Positions 10,878 through 24,013 of a stretch of DNA of 64,000 nt are shown here, piece after piece (position 1 is the first letter of the stretch; every line of letters starts with the position of its first letter). Origin of the DNA: Rhizoctonia solani. Lineage: Eukaryota; Basidiomycota; Agaricomycetes; Cantharellales; Ceratobasidiaceae. Below the pieces are notes generated by a model that saw only the letters and a program-made list of their open reading frames with translations, was not told the origin of the DNA and searched no databases. The translations under genes were made by a program, and so were the position numbers. The stretch is from the NCBI RefSeq assembly GCF_016906535.1, contig NC_057384.1, forward strand, positions 124,001 to 188,000, written 5' to 3'.

Positions 10878-12236
10878 CGCATGCAGCTCGATAGCTGGTC
10901 AACGGGATCAGTACGGAAAGAGGCAAACACTACAGTCGTCGGCCAGAACAAGCTGCCGAATGGGGACCTACCGTCGCCATGTTTGGTAACCGACTCCGTC
11001 ATACACGTCACCAGACCGCGTTCACTGGCTGATGATCGGGATTTGGACGAGATCAGGTCGCGGTCTGGCCAAGGGCAGACACTCACCAGGTGGGTCTGAA
11101 TATATAATCATATACGAGTGCAGGGACAATAAAGAAGAGTTACGGGGATCGAGCTTAGCTATGGTCGCTTAAGCTTTTGCTTCTCCGATCGAACATACCT
11201 CTCGAGCCAATAACATATTAGTAATAGGACCTCTCTCAGCATATACATGCGTCGATCGTAGGCGAGCGGTCTTGGCCTCAATGCATACCGTGCCTCGCTT
11301 ATCGCGAAAATAAGTCCAAAATCATTGCGAATTGCCGATCCCGACTGGCTCCGCGATTCACCGGGTGAATTCCTGAAATAAATAACAAATCTCATTTTTT
11401 TATGCCTGAGTCACACTAAAGAACGGACTTACTATAGGACCAACCGCCGTGGTTCTGGCGCTACCATATTGTCACCTCCTGAAAACAATGGGATACCGGA
11501 AAGATCAACGGTCTAGACATAAAACTGGAAGTAGGCATGCACGCCTACACTTCACATCCATCTTCCTCGATTTACATACCAAGTACACTCAGGATGGAGA
11601 ATCCGGGAGCAAGGCGTATGACGCAACACTACTGGGCCTTTTTTTTGCTTGTTTGTAGCACGTGAGCTAGGAGCCATTGCTTTCCCAAACCCCCTGTTGT
11701 ATTATTATGTAGAGGCCTCCTCGGTCACAACTACTGGGAGATATCACACAGGACGACCCAGCTACTTAGCTTTGGCGAGTATAAATCTCAAGCGATGGCG
11801 GATCCAGCTCGAGGTGGTCTACTAAGGATGTAGCTTTTCGTCAGGGCTTGTCTGGCACAAGCTATATACATGTCAGCCAAGCCTGGAGTTTCTCCTCAAA
11901 GTGGGTTTATTGGTGAACACTTGCCGAGGATGTTGTATGAGGTGTGAGAAGAAACATCAATGCTCCACTTGGCACTAGTAGGTCTGAAATATAAAACCCG
12001 AGGAGATGGAAGCGACTCTCTGTCCAGACCTCAACGCTCTAGCTCTCCAGTGCTCTCTGCATTGTGCGACGTATTTTTCTGATCGACCGGCCTTGTGTAA
12101 CAGTAATTGTGTGGATAAATTAGTCAAGAATTCATTACTACAACGTGATCGGCATTGGATGATTGACTGAGCCAGCCTTGATTCTTCTGAAAATTACTCG
12201 GTGCACCAGACTTGAGCCCATTAGCGCACTGTACAA
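10878..12236. other. Intergenic region upstream of the transporter gene
   Basis: Contains the transporter promoter (not delimited) and several short ORFs without codon bias or recognisable domains. No RNA gene or clear repeat was seen. Confidence 0.4.
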
Positions 12237-12446
12237 GGTTATAATGCTGAAAATCAGTGCGTGTGTTTAAGTGAGAATTGAGCTGAAATCAAGATCAATG
12301 CATACTGATTTTAGGTATCATTTCTTCCATAGTCTGATTCATGCTGAGGGAGGCATACTAACATTGTAATTGTCAGGCCATATCCTACTGAAAAAAGGAA
12401 TCTTTTACTGATGTACTGATTTTCAGGATCTTATCACACTACAGTG
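12237..12446 (+). mobile_element. MITE, CACTG-ended, copy 1
   Basis: A 210-bp element starting CACTGTACAAGGTTATAATG and ending in TCACACTACAGTG. The two ends are imperfect inverted repeats sharing CACTGT and an inner CTGAAAATCAGT. A second copy in the opposite orientation lies at 44663-44882 and aligns along its whole length. It has no coding capacity. CACT ends and the 3-bp duplication at copy 2 point to the CACTA superfamily; here the flanks show no clear duplication. Confidence 0.75.
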
Positions 12447-14562
12447 TATATGGCTCGACATCATACTGCCATCCGCATTCACGCCCGACCACTTCCCACT
12501 AGGACTAGGCAGGATCTCTACAATGATGAATATGGTATGAACGGCTGGCCAGAGCAGCTACTAGGCTAATTTATAAGCGCTGTGTAAGAGTTATGCGATC
12601 ATCGTAGGTTTAGCTCGAGTGTATGCGCTGCCCTTGCGATACACTATTACCCCCTCTTAGCGTTACTCCATCTCTTGGGCTTCATTTAGACTGATTACTA
12701 ACTATATACACTCATTTGGTTTATTCTGTTTACGCATGTATCAAACCAGGCACCTTATAAGGTTCCGGATTCCGACCCACTCTCCTTGTCTTTACTCTGA
12801 ACACCATTATCGAGTGTGTGTTACGACTTGTTATCAACGCGACGTTGTCGCCGACCGAGTCACATATATACATCCCATAAACAGAGACCTTACACGCTAA
12901 TACAATTTATTTGTTGAGCCAGGGCCATATTCACTCATCAGATTTACCGGCGCCTTATTTTTTTCTCCTTGCCTTTTGCGGAACCAAGCTAAGATTTGTT
13001 CGCGTTGGTTGGAATAGGATTGACTGTCATCAATATCAAAACCGGTCCCCGGTCATCCATATCGGCTGCTAGCCCTGGATAATGACAGAACTTCTCTGTC
13101 ATTGGATGTGTCTAGTAAATGGTCGTGCTAATACCTGATTGGCTCGTTGCGGCTCGTTTTAATATCTGTGCTATAAGGAAATTCCCGATGAATCCAAATA
13201 AAGAACTACCTACATTTAAATTATCGACTCGAGCAACCTGTGAACTGCACACGTCTGCGCCATCCGCTAGAGCTGGTCAGTCCGAAATACTCGAAAAGGG
13301 TTCATGATAATATCAGCTCGATTCTGTTTCTCGAGAACAATCGTCGGACGAGCTTTGGCGGATTATGTTGGATGAAGTTGATTGTGGTCATGCGCTAGAC
13401 TTTTGGTGATGATAGTCGTGCTAGTACGTGGATTTCGCGATGGGAGAGGGGGGGGGGTTAGACAAGGTTTGTGTCCTGTAGGTTAGATTATGCCCAGTTG
13501 AGTGTCGCAATCTCACATTGGCCCACTTGCAACCGACAGTATTATCGGCCGATGGGGGTGATGGACCCAAGGGATCGGAATAGCTGGGGTAGATACTAAC
13601 CGATACGACTGTATGCGTGGTTTTATGCCACCAAAAGTGTGCCTATATTTGTGGTACGTGTGGATTAGTATAGCGATTGCTATAATTACACAAATTACAA
13701 GAAACGGACAAGAGAGCGAGGTCGAGGTGGAAGCGAAAAAGGTGAGGGCACAAATCATACCGACTGGTTGAAACACCGTGCTGGCCATGTACATACCAGC
13801 CCATTCGGTTGAAACCAAATGCATGGAGTAGGGGAATACCTGATTACTACCTAGCAGTTCTATAAAGAGTTCCCGTTCAAATCTGATAAGGACAATGTGG
13901 GCACGACGACTAATAGAATATTATTATTCGCATTTAAAATACATGGATAGACCAGGAAAGCGAATAAGGGGACGCATACAGGCTTGGGATTGGCGTGTGA
14001 ACAATGAGATACGAGTCCAGACTCTCGGCATGATGGCCGAAGTGGATGAGCTGGCAGGGTCACGTGACCTTGCCTCGTGCAGACAAGCTCTCGTTGCTAA
14101 CCAACATGATGTTGACTGTTGTTCTCTGATATCGACGGGGGAAAAATAGAGATGAAGAGGGGAGAATATACGAAGAGGATGGGAAGGATGGAAACAGAAC
14201 GGAGGTCGACTGGGCTGAGGGCTGCGGGAATGGGGTTTGTTAGAGAGAAATTGGGCAATAAAGTCGGGGTAGTCGTGTATATGGAGGGGATAGGGAGGAT
14301 ATATGAATTGTGTGAGATAGTCGTCATCGGAGAGCGTGCCACGAGAAACATCCACCGAGCCTCATCAGCCGCCCTAACCATTCAACAAGCCGGATCCAAC
14401 GTAAAATGTATCATTTGCCGACAAGGACCGATCGATAAAGGCGAGCCGCGCAAGAGAAATAAGCTTCAGTGGAAAGAGTAGTTGTTGTGGGGAGAGGCCG
14501 TGGACGAACAGAAACAAAGTGGGATGATCACGTGACTGTACGATTGGTTGTTGCCGACGACG
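12447..14562. other. Intergenic region upstream of the Set3-like gene
   Basis: AT-richer than the gene to its right. Holds a G run at 13449-13456 and a perfect GGTCACGTGACC palindrome. Scattered short ORFs on both strands overlap each other and show no domain. The promoter and 5' UTR of the Set3-like gene must lie in the last part. Confidence 0.4.
14058..14069. promoter_or_regulatory. CACGTG palindromes upstream of the Set3-like gene
   Basis: A 12-bp perfect palindrome GGTCACGTGACC lies about 500 bp upstream of the start codon. A second GATCACGTGAC lies at 14526-14536, just 27 bp upstream of the ATG. CACGTG is the core E-box bound by bHLH factors in fungi. The same core occurs in several LTRs of this window. 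A regulatory role is inference. Confidence 0.4.
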
Positions 14563-17500
14563 ATGAACGGGAGCGCCGAGGACGTGGAGGCGGCCGCTCT
14601 TTTGTGCGAACTGCGAGCGAGCCCAGTGGTGCATACGGGATCACTGTATCCTGCACCACGGGCTGCGATATCATCCCATGTACACGTACGAAACGAAGTT
14701 CGATTGCCCTCGCCGCACGAGATATTTGGACGGGAATGGTGCGTGTTTTCTTTTTGTTCTTTTTCTTTTCACACGGCTGATGTTGAGCTGTGCAGGAACT
14801 CGGGAGAGAGACGGGGATCGCCTCTTGCACCGGCTGCGAAACGAAAACGAGATGGAGAGACGTTTGAGGCCTGGCCTAATCAACGCCGACATCGACCGCC
14901 CGACGAAGAGACAGACGCTCCGGCACCGCCCCCGCCACCACCACCAGTACCCGCACCTCACCAACCCCAGCGTCGTGGTTATCTAAGCATGTCTGCGCTG
15001 GGTGTACTCGAAGCACCTCCTCCGCCCCAGCCACGCACCCCGAGCGAGTTGCATGCGCCGTCTGACCTGCGTTCTACCGATACTCGCCAACACCGCCCCC
15101 CCGACTTGCGCCTTCCCACCGAGTCATTTGTCTTTTCTAATCCCCAGGCCGCCCTCTCCCCCTATCCATCGAGTGCGCTGGGGCTAGGCACTCCCACGGG
15201 TGGCCTGGGCTTGGTTGGTGCCAGTGCCAGTGCCACTTCTTCCCGGTTGGTATCCACACTCTGCTCCTCTATCATTGCTCATCTTGTCCCAGGTCTCAAC
15301 CGCAGCCGACTTCTGCGCGCACCAAACGGCCTGGCCCATCCAAGGCTATTTCAGAACCAGCTCGGCCTTGTTTACAAGAGAGCCTGGTACGTGTCATGCT
15401 CCAACCCACACCCAAATCTATTCACATCTAGATCCAGTTGCGCCCAAACCACGACCCGAACCCATCGAGATCGAGGACTCGCCCGAACCCGAGGAGAGGC
15501 CACGGAAACCACTCGAACCATCCATCGACACTGCCATTCCCGAATTCCGCCCCCTCCCCGGCTTCCGCACCCGCCCCACCGAAACTTCCCGCCCGACATC
15601 AGAACTTATCCGAGCTCCCGACCTTGTTCGTTCTTCTTCCCGCCCCGCTCCCCTGGATCTGAATCGAGCAATGGACCGTACGTCTGTCATCCCCCCGACT
15701 CAATCGCATTCCTCATACTTCATCCCAGACCCCATTCGCACTCTCCCCGACCGTGCCCCCGACTCCGCACGCCGATTACCTCATCAGTCTACTCGCATGT
15801 TGGTCGATTCAGCCCGGTCTGTTGACCACGCTCCCCGGACACCTTTGGAGCCTGTACCCAGGACACCCTCAGAATCCATTCCCCGCACCCCTCTCGAACC
15901 TATCCCTCGTTCTCTGGCCGAGACCATGGCTCCAAGAACGCCGTCGGATTACGCCTTTGTCCGAGCCGTGAATGATCCCCCAAAGAGGACATGGCACGAA
16001 CAGTCGGTCATGCATGACGATGTGCGGAGATTACATGAAGACCCGAGGCGAGTCAGAGAGGACGTCAGAGCATACGAGGAGCCTAGGAGGTTTGGGAGGA
16101 CACCAGGGTTGGATACGAAGATCCTCGTATGGCGTATGAGACTTCTGTTAGGACAGGCTATGAGCCTCCACGAGAGCCACGGAGGGTCTGGGAGGACCCG
16201 AGCCCGGTAAGGACATTGGGTGCCTATGGAGAATCGTCTAGGACATACGCAGAGCCAATTCGGGGTTATGGGGAGTCTTCTAGGCCTTATGGAGAATCTT
16301 CCAGGACGTATGCCGAGTCCCCGAGGGCCTACACCGAGTCTTCAAGGTCGTATGTCGAACCGACCAAGGCATACGAATTCCCGCCTCGCACATCCTTGGA
16401 AACACTCCCGAGGATTCATGACCTCCCTCGCGGACTACCCGAAATCCGACCGGCCGATTTCACACCGCGCTCACTTCCCGACCTTGCTCCACGCACACCT
16501 TCCGATCTTCCCTCGCGCTCGCTGGTCGACCTGCCACCTCCACCACACACACCGTCCGAACTCCCACCGCATACGCCTTCTCGCGCCTTTCACGAATATC
16601 CATTCGGAGACCGCTCGCGGGCGCCATCCGACGCATCCCGCATGTCTCGAGAGTCTCCTGAATTTCATCGCTTCCCATTGTCAAGAGACGCCCCCCGAGA
16701 GCTCTACGAGCGGGCGAGGGCGCAGTCTGATACCTATGAACGACCGCGCGCGCCGTCCGATCTATCACCCGAAATGGTCCGGGACCCATCGTCGGTTCCG
16801 CCCCGGACCCCATCAGACGCGGCTTCCAGACAATCTTCAGACTTTGCCTCGCAAACCGGCCAATCCGATCTCCCTCCCCCCTTGCCCGAATACGCATCCC
16901 GCTCTGGAAGTGCACCCGAATTCGCACGTCCGGCCGCCGACGTGGGGATACACAAGCCGCGCGCGCCCCAAGAATTTCAAACCGATACCGAACCGCCCTC
17001 GAGTCCGCTGTCGGACGAAAACGAGACGGCTGATGAAGACGAGCGATCACGGCCCGAGGTTGTTTCTCCTGCGATGCCGACGGTTGGGATCAGGCACGAG
17101 TCCCCGGTCGTTGCGAGGCGAGACCGAGATTTACCTGGGTCGATGGTGGTTGGGCGTGAATCGCCTGTGCCCATGGTTCGTGGTTCGCCGATATTGATGA
17201 GGCGCGAGTCGTTGGTCGTAGCTAGGGAAGAATCGCCGGTTGTCGCCAGGAACGAGACTCCCGCTGCGACCAAGGATGAACCCCCAGCTGTGACTAGGAG
17301 CAGATCACCCGTTACGACCCAATATGAGCCCCAGCCCGTTTACGACGCCCATCTCCCAGTGTTTTCCGGCGCGGTTCGCCACTCGCTTCTAAACATCACT
17401 CGCCCGTGACTACGCGCTTCGAGTTGCCCAGGTTGGGAAACACGTTTGAGCGACACGAGTCATCGTCATCGTCTTTGCGCCTGGAACCTATATCAACAGA

Positions 17501-20500
17501 GTTGTCCGCTCCTGGCTTAGTGCCTCTGCCCATTCAACGCGAGCCACCAACCCCGATTCGAGCGGAACCTTCAACGCCCATTCGACCCGATCCACCCAGT
17601 CCCCGAACGGACTTCCCACAACCCATGCGCATCGATCCTTCGTCCCCCCGACATGATTTCAACTCTTCTCCGAGCTACAATGACTTCTGCGAACAACCCT
17701 ACCCGACCCGACTTGATCTCCACATCCTCCCGACCCGAACCTCCAACACCCCGACTCGAGCTTTCCACATCTTCCCGACTCGACCTCTCAACAACAACGC
17801 TCTCCCGACCCGAACCTCCGACCCCCTCGCGACCCGAACCCCCCACGCCCTCGCGACTCGAAGCGCTCGCGCATGTCGCGCATGGAGATATGAACATTTA
17901 CCCTGTGAATGCTCCTCCCCTTGCGCCCAAGACGGTCCATCCGACAGCTCCTACACGAAAACCGACGCTCATCGGGACAGGGAAAGCGGGGACCAAGATG
18001 AGGCCCAAGCCTAAACCAGGACCCGGACCAGAGCATGAACACGAGCACGAGCATGAGCACGAGCACGAGCATGAACATGGACATGAGCCCGAACCCGAGC
18101 CCGAACCTGAACTCGACCTTGGTGCAGGACCCAGAGCTGGGGCGCTCGATGCCGACACGGAGCAAATACGGTGCAAGTGTGGTTCGACCAAGGACGATCG
18201 TGGACCGACGGTATGCTGCGATGGGTGTGGGAACTGGCAGCATCTTAGGTGTTATGATGTGTTGGATAGCGCAGAGGTCACTGGGAAAAGCTGGATGTGT
18301 GGGTTGTGTGGGAAGGAAAAGGAGGCAGATAAGGATAAAGACAAGGATGAGGATAAGGATGGGATGGACTGGGAACGCACGAGCGAGGCTGGAGAAACGG
18401 ATGGAAAGAACGGGGTGGACATCGAGATGGAAGGCGCGTCGACGGCGGATGAAAAGGACAAGGACAAGGGCAAGGAACCTGCCGGGACTGTGGCCAAGGT
18501 GCGTGGTGTGGGATTGTCATGCGACGATAGTTACATGTATCTGCAGAAAAAGGAACCTACGGGCAAACCCAAGGCGGGTCCTGGGTCTGCCTCCAAGCCA
18601 AGCTCCGGCGCCCGGCCCAACCACAAGATTCCGAAATCGAGCGCGACCCCGTTGTTCACTACGTCCAAGCCCGTGGCAGCGACAGTCCGCACCATTACTG
18701 CTCCGCCCAAGAAAACGGCCAGCTCATCGACCAGGATGGCGCACAGGTCGCCCCGCGGTCCGAATCCCCGCATGTTGCATGCGGGCGTCGCAACCAAGAA
18801 CGGGGCCGGCTCTCTTCCTCGCTCCACTGATCCGAGTCCTCGTGCGCGCGCAAAGCCGCTTAGTCCGGTTCCTACGCCCCCTGCCCCGCGATCTCCGCGC
18901 GCCTCGTCGCCAATGGTACCAGAATCGGTCGTCAAGCCTGCTGTTACCGTCGAAGACCACAAAGGCAGCTCGGGTGCTCAAGTCGAGCTAGGCACGCCGA
19001 AACTCAAGTCCGAGGCTGCGCCTTCTCCTCTCCCGCTGCGTACTGCTCTGCCCCCCTCTTCACCGAGGCCGCCCACCCCACCCGCTCCATCACCCCCTAA
19101 ACCGACCGTGCCAACAAACGATGTGGACGACGACGATATCAATGCTGCGCACTGGGCGACCGAGTACGATCATATTAGCTCCAACATTGTCGATGCTTCC
19201 CTGCGCGAGAGATTGAGAACTTTTGGACGAGAGCAACTGGCCAAGCGGGTCGAATCCAAATCCGAGGCCGTACCTCCCCTGACGCCATTCACATCTTCCG
19301 AACCTGTATTTTTGGCGTCGAGCCAGCAAAAACCCCACGTTCGCGTCAAGGAGATCAAGCCACCGCCCAACCAGCACAGTCCAACCTATGGAGTGATTGC
19401 CACCGGGACGATATCCAAGGGGTCCCTTGTTCTCGAGTACCGCTGCGCGTTGTCGGATGCGCACGCATACATCTCGAACAAGGCGCATCAGTACGCGCTC
19501 CTCGGTACTGGAACTAAATACGTTCGTCTCGTCCCTTCTCCTTTGGACATTTGCCTTGATGCGCGCGTAATGGGCAACGAGGGTCGATTTGTGCGCTGTG
19601 GGTGCTGGCCTAACGCTGTTGTGCGCCCCTTTATCTGTGTCGAGGGCGAAAATGAGGAGCCTGAAGCCCGGTTTGGTGTGTTTGCGCTGCGGCAACTGGA
19701 GTTGGGAGAGGAAGTGATATTGGGATGGGAATGGGCCGTGGAACATGTGGTACACAAATTGGTTAGGGACGAAAAGTTGGGACCCTTACCAGAGGACGAG
19801 GACGTGCTCAGGTAAGTTGAACCCCGTGATTCATTACGTTGGCTCATTGCTCGTAGTGATTCGGATAACAAACGGCTTTGGGACATTCTCGACCTCCTTC
19901 GTTCACTTTCGATGACCTGTGCTTGCAAGCCTGATGCGTCCAATTGTGCTCTGACGTTTGGTCGGATGCTACTGGAGGACGTCGATGCGTCTGGTCATGC
20001 ACACGACCTTGGACCTCTGGTCGGATACAAGCGACACGACAACGGCTTTGACCCTACGATCCACGCGGTTTCGAGCAAGACGCGTCGTGGCCGAAAGAGC
20101 GCCGCTCGAGATCGTAAGCTTCGCCAATCGGCCATTCGACCTCCTTCGCCCCCGCCTAAAGCTCCAACCCCTCCTCCAAAGGAACCGACACCGCCTGTCG
20201 TCAGAGAACCAACCCCTCCCCGAGAGCCAACCCCGCCTATCGCCAAGGAATCAATTCAGCCACCCCCGGCCAGGGAACAAACTCCTCCACAAGTGCGTTC
20301 CCCATCCCCTTCCAAGCGTGTGTCAGGCAAACTCTCGGGCGCGTCTTCACCCCTAAGCGAGCTCTCGGAAGTGGATCATGAAGCAGGCGAGGAATCTCCC
20401 GAGCGTGGCCGTCCTACTGTTATTCCAGGGCGTGGCAAGCACCCACGTCGGATTGAATCTTCGTCTCCAGATGACGAGGCTCGTGGCCCATCGACGAACA

Positions 20501-22145
20501 AGGTCGAGTCACCAAGCCAATCAAAGTCAGGGGCCAACGGAGGCGAGGAAGCATCAGCGTCAGCGAACGATAAGCAAGAGGCGGAGATTGGCATCAAGGT
20601 CCCAGATTTGCCTGTTGAAAGGGTTGCGTCCAAGCCAGCGGCAGCAGAACAATCTAGTACGGAGTTGTTGACTGATTGTGCTGGGCTGACGAGTCAACCA
20701 GCTTCCCCAAAGATAGAGCATGGTAAGCATACGAAGATACGAGCCATGAACTTGGATTGCTAAATATACATATAGAATCCATTGATGCAGGAGAAGCCGG
20801 CAGCGAGCAAGCAACCCAGGAGGCCCATGATCACGACGAGGCTCCTAAGAAGATGTCATTTCTCGACTGGGCACGAAGGCGCCGCGCCACCCAGGCAGCG
20901 GATACCAAGGACATGCTCCCACAGTTCTCTCACGAACTGGACACTCACCACGAATTACCCCCGATTGAGGCTTCGACCCGTGACTTCACATCTCTCAAAC
21001 TCTCTGGTGTTCCCAAACCTGCTTCTGTCGCATCGATCGAATCGGCTTCCCACCCAACGGTCGATCAACAGAGGGATCAGCCACTGCTGGACCGCCTCCC
21101 TCCATTCGAGCCGACATCTATCTCTATCACTCGTGCCCCACCAAACTCCGAGGTCGTCTCCGCAGACATTGCCATGCAAGATGCCCCACCACTCTCTGCC
21201 CTAACCTCGGCTCAGGACCATGTTACCGACGAAACAGGTACCCACGTACAAGTTTCCGAGCCTCGTTCGTCCGCCGGCGAGTCTCAAACTACTATTCCAG
21301 ACCCACCCGAGACCATGGACATTGACCTTGTTGCGTCGTTATCCGATATTCCAAACTCAGTCCTCCCCTCCTCTTTGCCAACAGATTCGGAGCAGCCTAC
21401 TCTGCCTTTTATGACTCCATCGACCGCTCCCGTAGCTCTCGAATTTCAGACCAGCAGCTCTGTAGATCTCGACTCGAACAAGGACGCGAATAACACGGAT
21501 GTCTTGCCACCAAAGCCCATGGCCGCAGACGATCTCACTCTGATGGGAAACAATTCAGCTCCTTCCAAAGACCATGTGCAACATTCTAGCCAATCATCCC
21601 CAGCACGGACCGCTCGTGTCTCTACCGATGCGCCCGAAGAAGGCGAGATCACAGCTCCACGTGCGCCAGTCCCTTCGCACACCCCCGTCAATGGATCCCC
21701 TGGTACTATCGCTCACCCCCTGCCACCGTCCGGCCCCAGAAACCAAGTACCTCCCACACAACCACGCAAATTCCCAGTTGGACAAGCATCTCCATCGGGC
21801 TCGAGCAGCTCTGTGCGCAGCGGCCCACCTTATAGCCGACCCCCTCCGTCAGGCCCTTCGCGCGGCTTGAATGTCTCTCCAAGAGCACCTCCATCGGCTC
21901 CTCGGGCGGATAGGCGGCCATATAATCCTTCTCCTCCAACAGGGCCACGGGACCCACGAGATCGAGACCGCGAGCGTGAGCGTGAGCGCGACAGAGACTG
22001 GGAACGCGACCGAGATCGAGACCGAGAACGTGACCGTGATGCGCGAGGTCGTGGACGTGGCTTTGGTCCTCCTCGTGGTCCTTCTGCCGGACCCTGGAGA
22101 GGCTCGCGCGGCCGTGGGCTGGGCAGTCGTGGCAATTGGCGTTGA
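14563..22145 (+). CDS. Set3/MLL5-like PHD finger and SET domain protein
   Basis: Eight exons inferred: 14563-14738, 14796-15249, 15293-15386, 15432-16107, 16152-17373, 17424-19811, 19857-20722, 20776-22145, for about 2,410 aa. The first ~1,100 residues are disordered and rich in Pro/Ser/Arg. They include YGESSR-type repeats (about 490-540) and a His-Glu run (about 1075-1095). A PHD finger follows (CKCGSTKDDRGPTVCCDGC to MCGLC, about 1125-1170). The SET domain is at about 1510-1650: YGVIATGTISKGSLVLEYRC, RFVRCGCWPNAVV and GEEVILGWEW. PHD followed by SET, with KKMSFLDWARRRR downstream, is the layout of yeast Set3 and MLL5/SETD5. These act as chromatin scaffolds in histone deacetylase complexes. 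The C-terminus is an Arg-Asp/Arg-Glu run and an RGG-rich tail. The frame changes between about 17640 and 17710 without a credible intron. The exon 3 and exon 4 borders are less certain than the others. Confidence 0.82.
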
Positions 22146-22394
22146 TTTTATTATATTTTGTTTTTCGGGTTTCATTCCTTAACTTGATTTCTTTTTCTGG
22201 TTTGCTCGAGTGCTGTTGTTTTGTTTGATTCTCTCCTCTGATACGATGTTTATGCCGTTCGTGTGATTGTAATGCTTATACCAGGATGAAAAGTAATTAC
22301 AAAAATAGAGCAGGATGCTACCATTATATTTTGTTGGGAAATTCTATATACACCAGGAATTAAAAGGATTGCAATCAGACCATTCTTTTAGATA
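22146..22394. other. 3' flank of the Set3-like gene
   Basis: T-rich sequence after the stop codon, probably 3' UTR and terminator. No gene is visible before the left end of the Tc1-like element. Confidence 0.5.
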
Positions 22395-22396
22395 TA

Positions 22397-24011
22397 CACT
22401 TGCGCCCAAAAAGATTGAGCCATGTGAGCTCAAATCAATGACGCTCACGCGTCACCCGCACGATTGAGAATTCGTTTACAATGTAATAGTAAATTATGTA
22501 GATACAGTAGTATAGAACATATGTACAAAGTTTCAGATCGAAATTAAGTCTCCTTGTGGAGATACGCGTGAGCAAAATTTTTGGGCTGGCTCATTCTTTT
22601 TGATCACTTTATATAAGCTACTTGGTCCTCCTCATTGAGTGCCATTTACCACCCCTTTTTACGCTTGAATACCTGCCAAAAGTGCGCAAATGGCTCAATA
22701 CACTAGTCCCAAGACTAAGGCTCAGATAATTGCGCTGAAAAAGCTTGAATACTCAGATTGGGCAATTGTTCAGCTTTTGCAACCTCAGACCAAGGTCTCT
22801 CACGCAACTGTTGGTTGTATCTGGGCCAAGTATGGACTTACTGACTGCCCACTTGATTGACACAATCCCATTCCTGGGCACCCACAAAAACTAACCCCCA
22901 GCAACATCAGATTTGCCGCTTTGGCCCTAGCTTGGAGTAGAGTACCAACAGCAGCAAATATTAGACAGCAGTACTTCCCTGCTGTTGGGTCCTCTACCCT
23001 CCGCTGCTACCTCCAAGAGCTGGGTTTACGGCCATACAAACGCTGCCAAGTACCCCTGCTCACTTATTGGCATAGAAAAGCCTGTTGTGCGTGGGTCCAC
23101 AGTCAATTATTCTGGCCACAATCATGCTGGGACAACATGGTCTTCTTGGACAAAGTCCAAATCAAGTTATTTGGGGCCAACAGTGGCCAATATTACTGGA
23201 GGCAACCTAGTGAGTCCCTGTATAATCCCCAATACACCAAAAAGACAATATCTCATGGTGGTGGGGGTATCTTCATTTGGGGGTGCATTACCCAAGAGGG
23301 AGTTGGGCAATTGTACCTTATACAATGCAAGCTGAATGCCCTGGGATACATTGAAATCCTTGGGGACGCCTTCTTTGGAACCCTTGCCAACTATAAAATC
23401 ACCCTGTTTGACATTACATTCCAGCACAACCAAGATCCAAAGCATACAGCCAGGCTGACACAATGTTGGCTTGCCAGTTGGGGCGTAAGTGTCCTCCCAT
23501 GGCCGTCAAAAAGCCTGGATTTGAATATAATTGAGAACGTCTGGTGGCATCTGAAGGAGCACGTGCGTACTCACCAACCTCCTGCTTTGAATAAGGAAGA
23601 ATTATGGAAAATAGTGAGGGACAAATGGAAACAAATTTCCCCAAAATATATTGGCAATTTGTATGATTCATTACCGCGTCAAGTACAAGCTGTGTATTTA
23701 GCTAAAGGTGGAAACACCAAATACTAAAATTTGTATCCAAATTATTCAGTTTTGCATGTCATTTTGGGTGCATGCATGCAGTTGCAGGTGCAATTTGAAA
23801 ATGCTCAAAAAGAATGAGCCAGCCCAAAAATTTTGCTCATGCATATCTCCACAAGGAGACTTAATTTTGATCTGAAACTTTGTACATATGTTCTATACTA
23901 CTGTATCTACATAATTTACTATTACATTGTAAACAAATTCTCAATTGTGCGGGTGACGCGTGAGCGTCATTGATTTGAGCTCACATGGCTCAATCTTTTT
24001 GGGCGCAAGTG
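22397..24011 (+). mobile_element. Tc1/mariner-type transposon with 207-bp terminal inverted repeats
   Basis: The 1,615-bp element starts CACTTGCGCCCAAAAAGATT and ends with its complement, flanked by TA dinucleotides (22395-22396 and 24012-24013), the Tc1/mariner target. The inverted repeats span 22397-22603 and 23805-24011 and are nearly identical over 207 bp. They contain inner CTCCTTGTGGAG and ACGCGTGAGC palindromic parts. One transposase reading frame fills the centre. The high similarity of the two arms suggests a fairly recent insertion. Confidence 0.93.
22690..23727 (+). pseudogene. Tc1-like DDE transposase, interrupted by TGA
   Basis: ATG at 22690 opens a frame with a helix-turn-helix-like N-terminus (TKAQIIALKKLEYSDWAIV) and a second DNA-binding segment ending near GHPQKLT. 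An in-frame TGA at 22858-22860 splits it, and the frame is then open to 23727. The catalytic part has FLDKVQIKLFG (first Asp), a segment HNQDPKHT aligning with the usual QDNDPKHT, and SLDLNIIENVWWHLK with the Glu. By that alignment the second catalytic Asp is Asn. With the stop and the missing Asp, this copy should not be autonomous. The full length, about 345 codons, is normal for the family. Confidence 0.85.
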
Positions 24012-24013
24012 TA

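Noticed and set aside
12450..12569. 39-codon ORF directly after the MITE (MARHHTAIRIHARPLPTRTR...)
   Set aside because: Looks tidy, but has no recognisable domain, and its start codon lies within a few bases of the MITE end. Too short to support.
13513..13824. 103-codon minus-strand ORF with hydrophobic stretches
   Set aside because: No family match, no splice or promoter support, and other ORFs of like size occur in the same AT-rich intergenic region.
16460..19943. Long ORFs opposite to and in other frames of the Set3-like gene
   Set aside because: They are side effects of the GC-rich, Pro/Arg-rich coding sequence; the plus-strand frame carries the PHD and SET domains.
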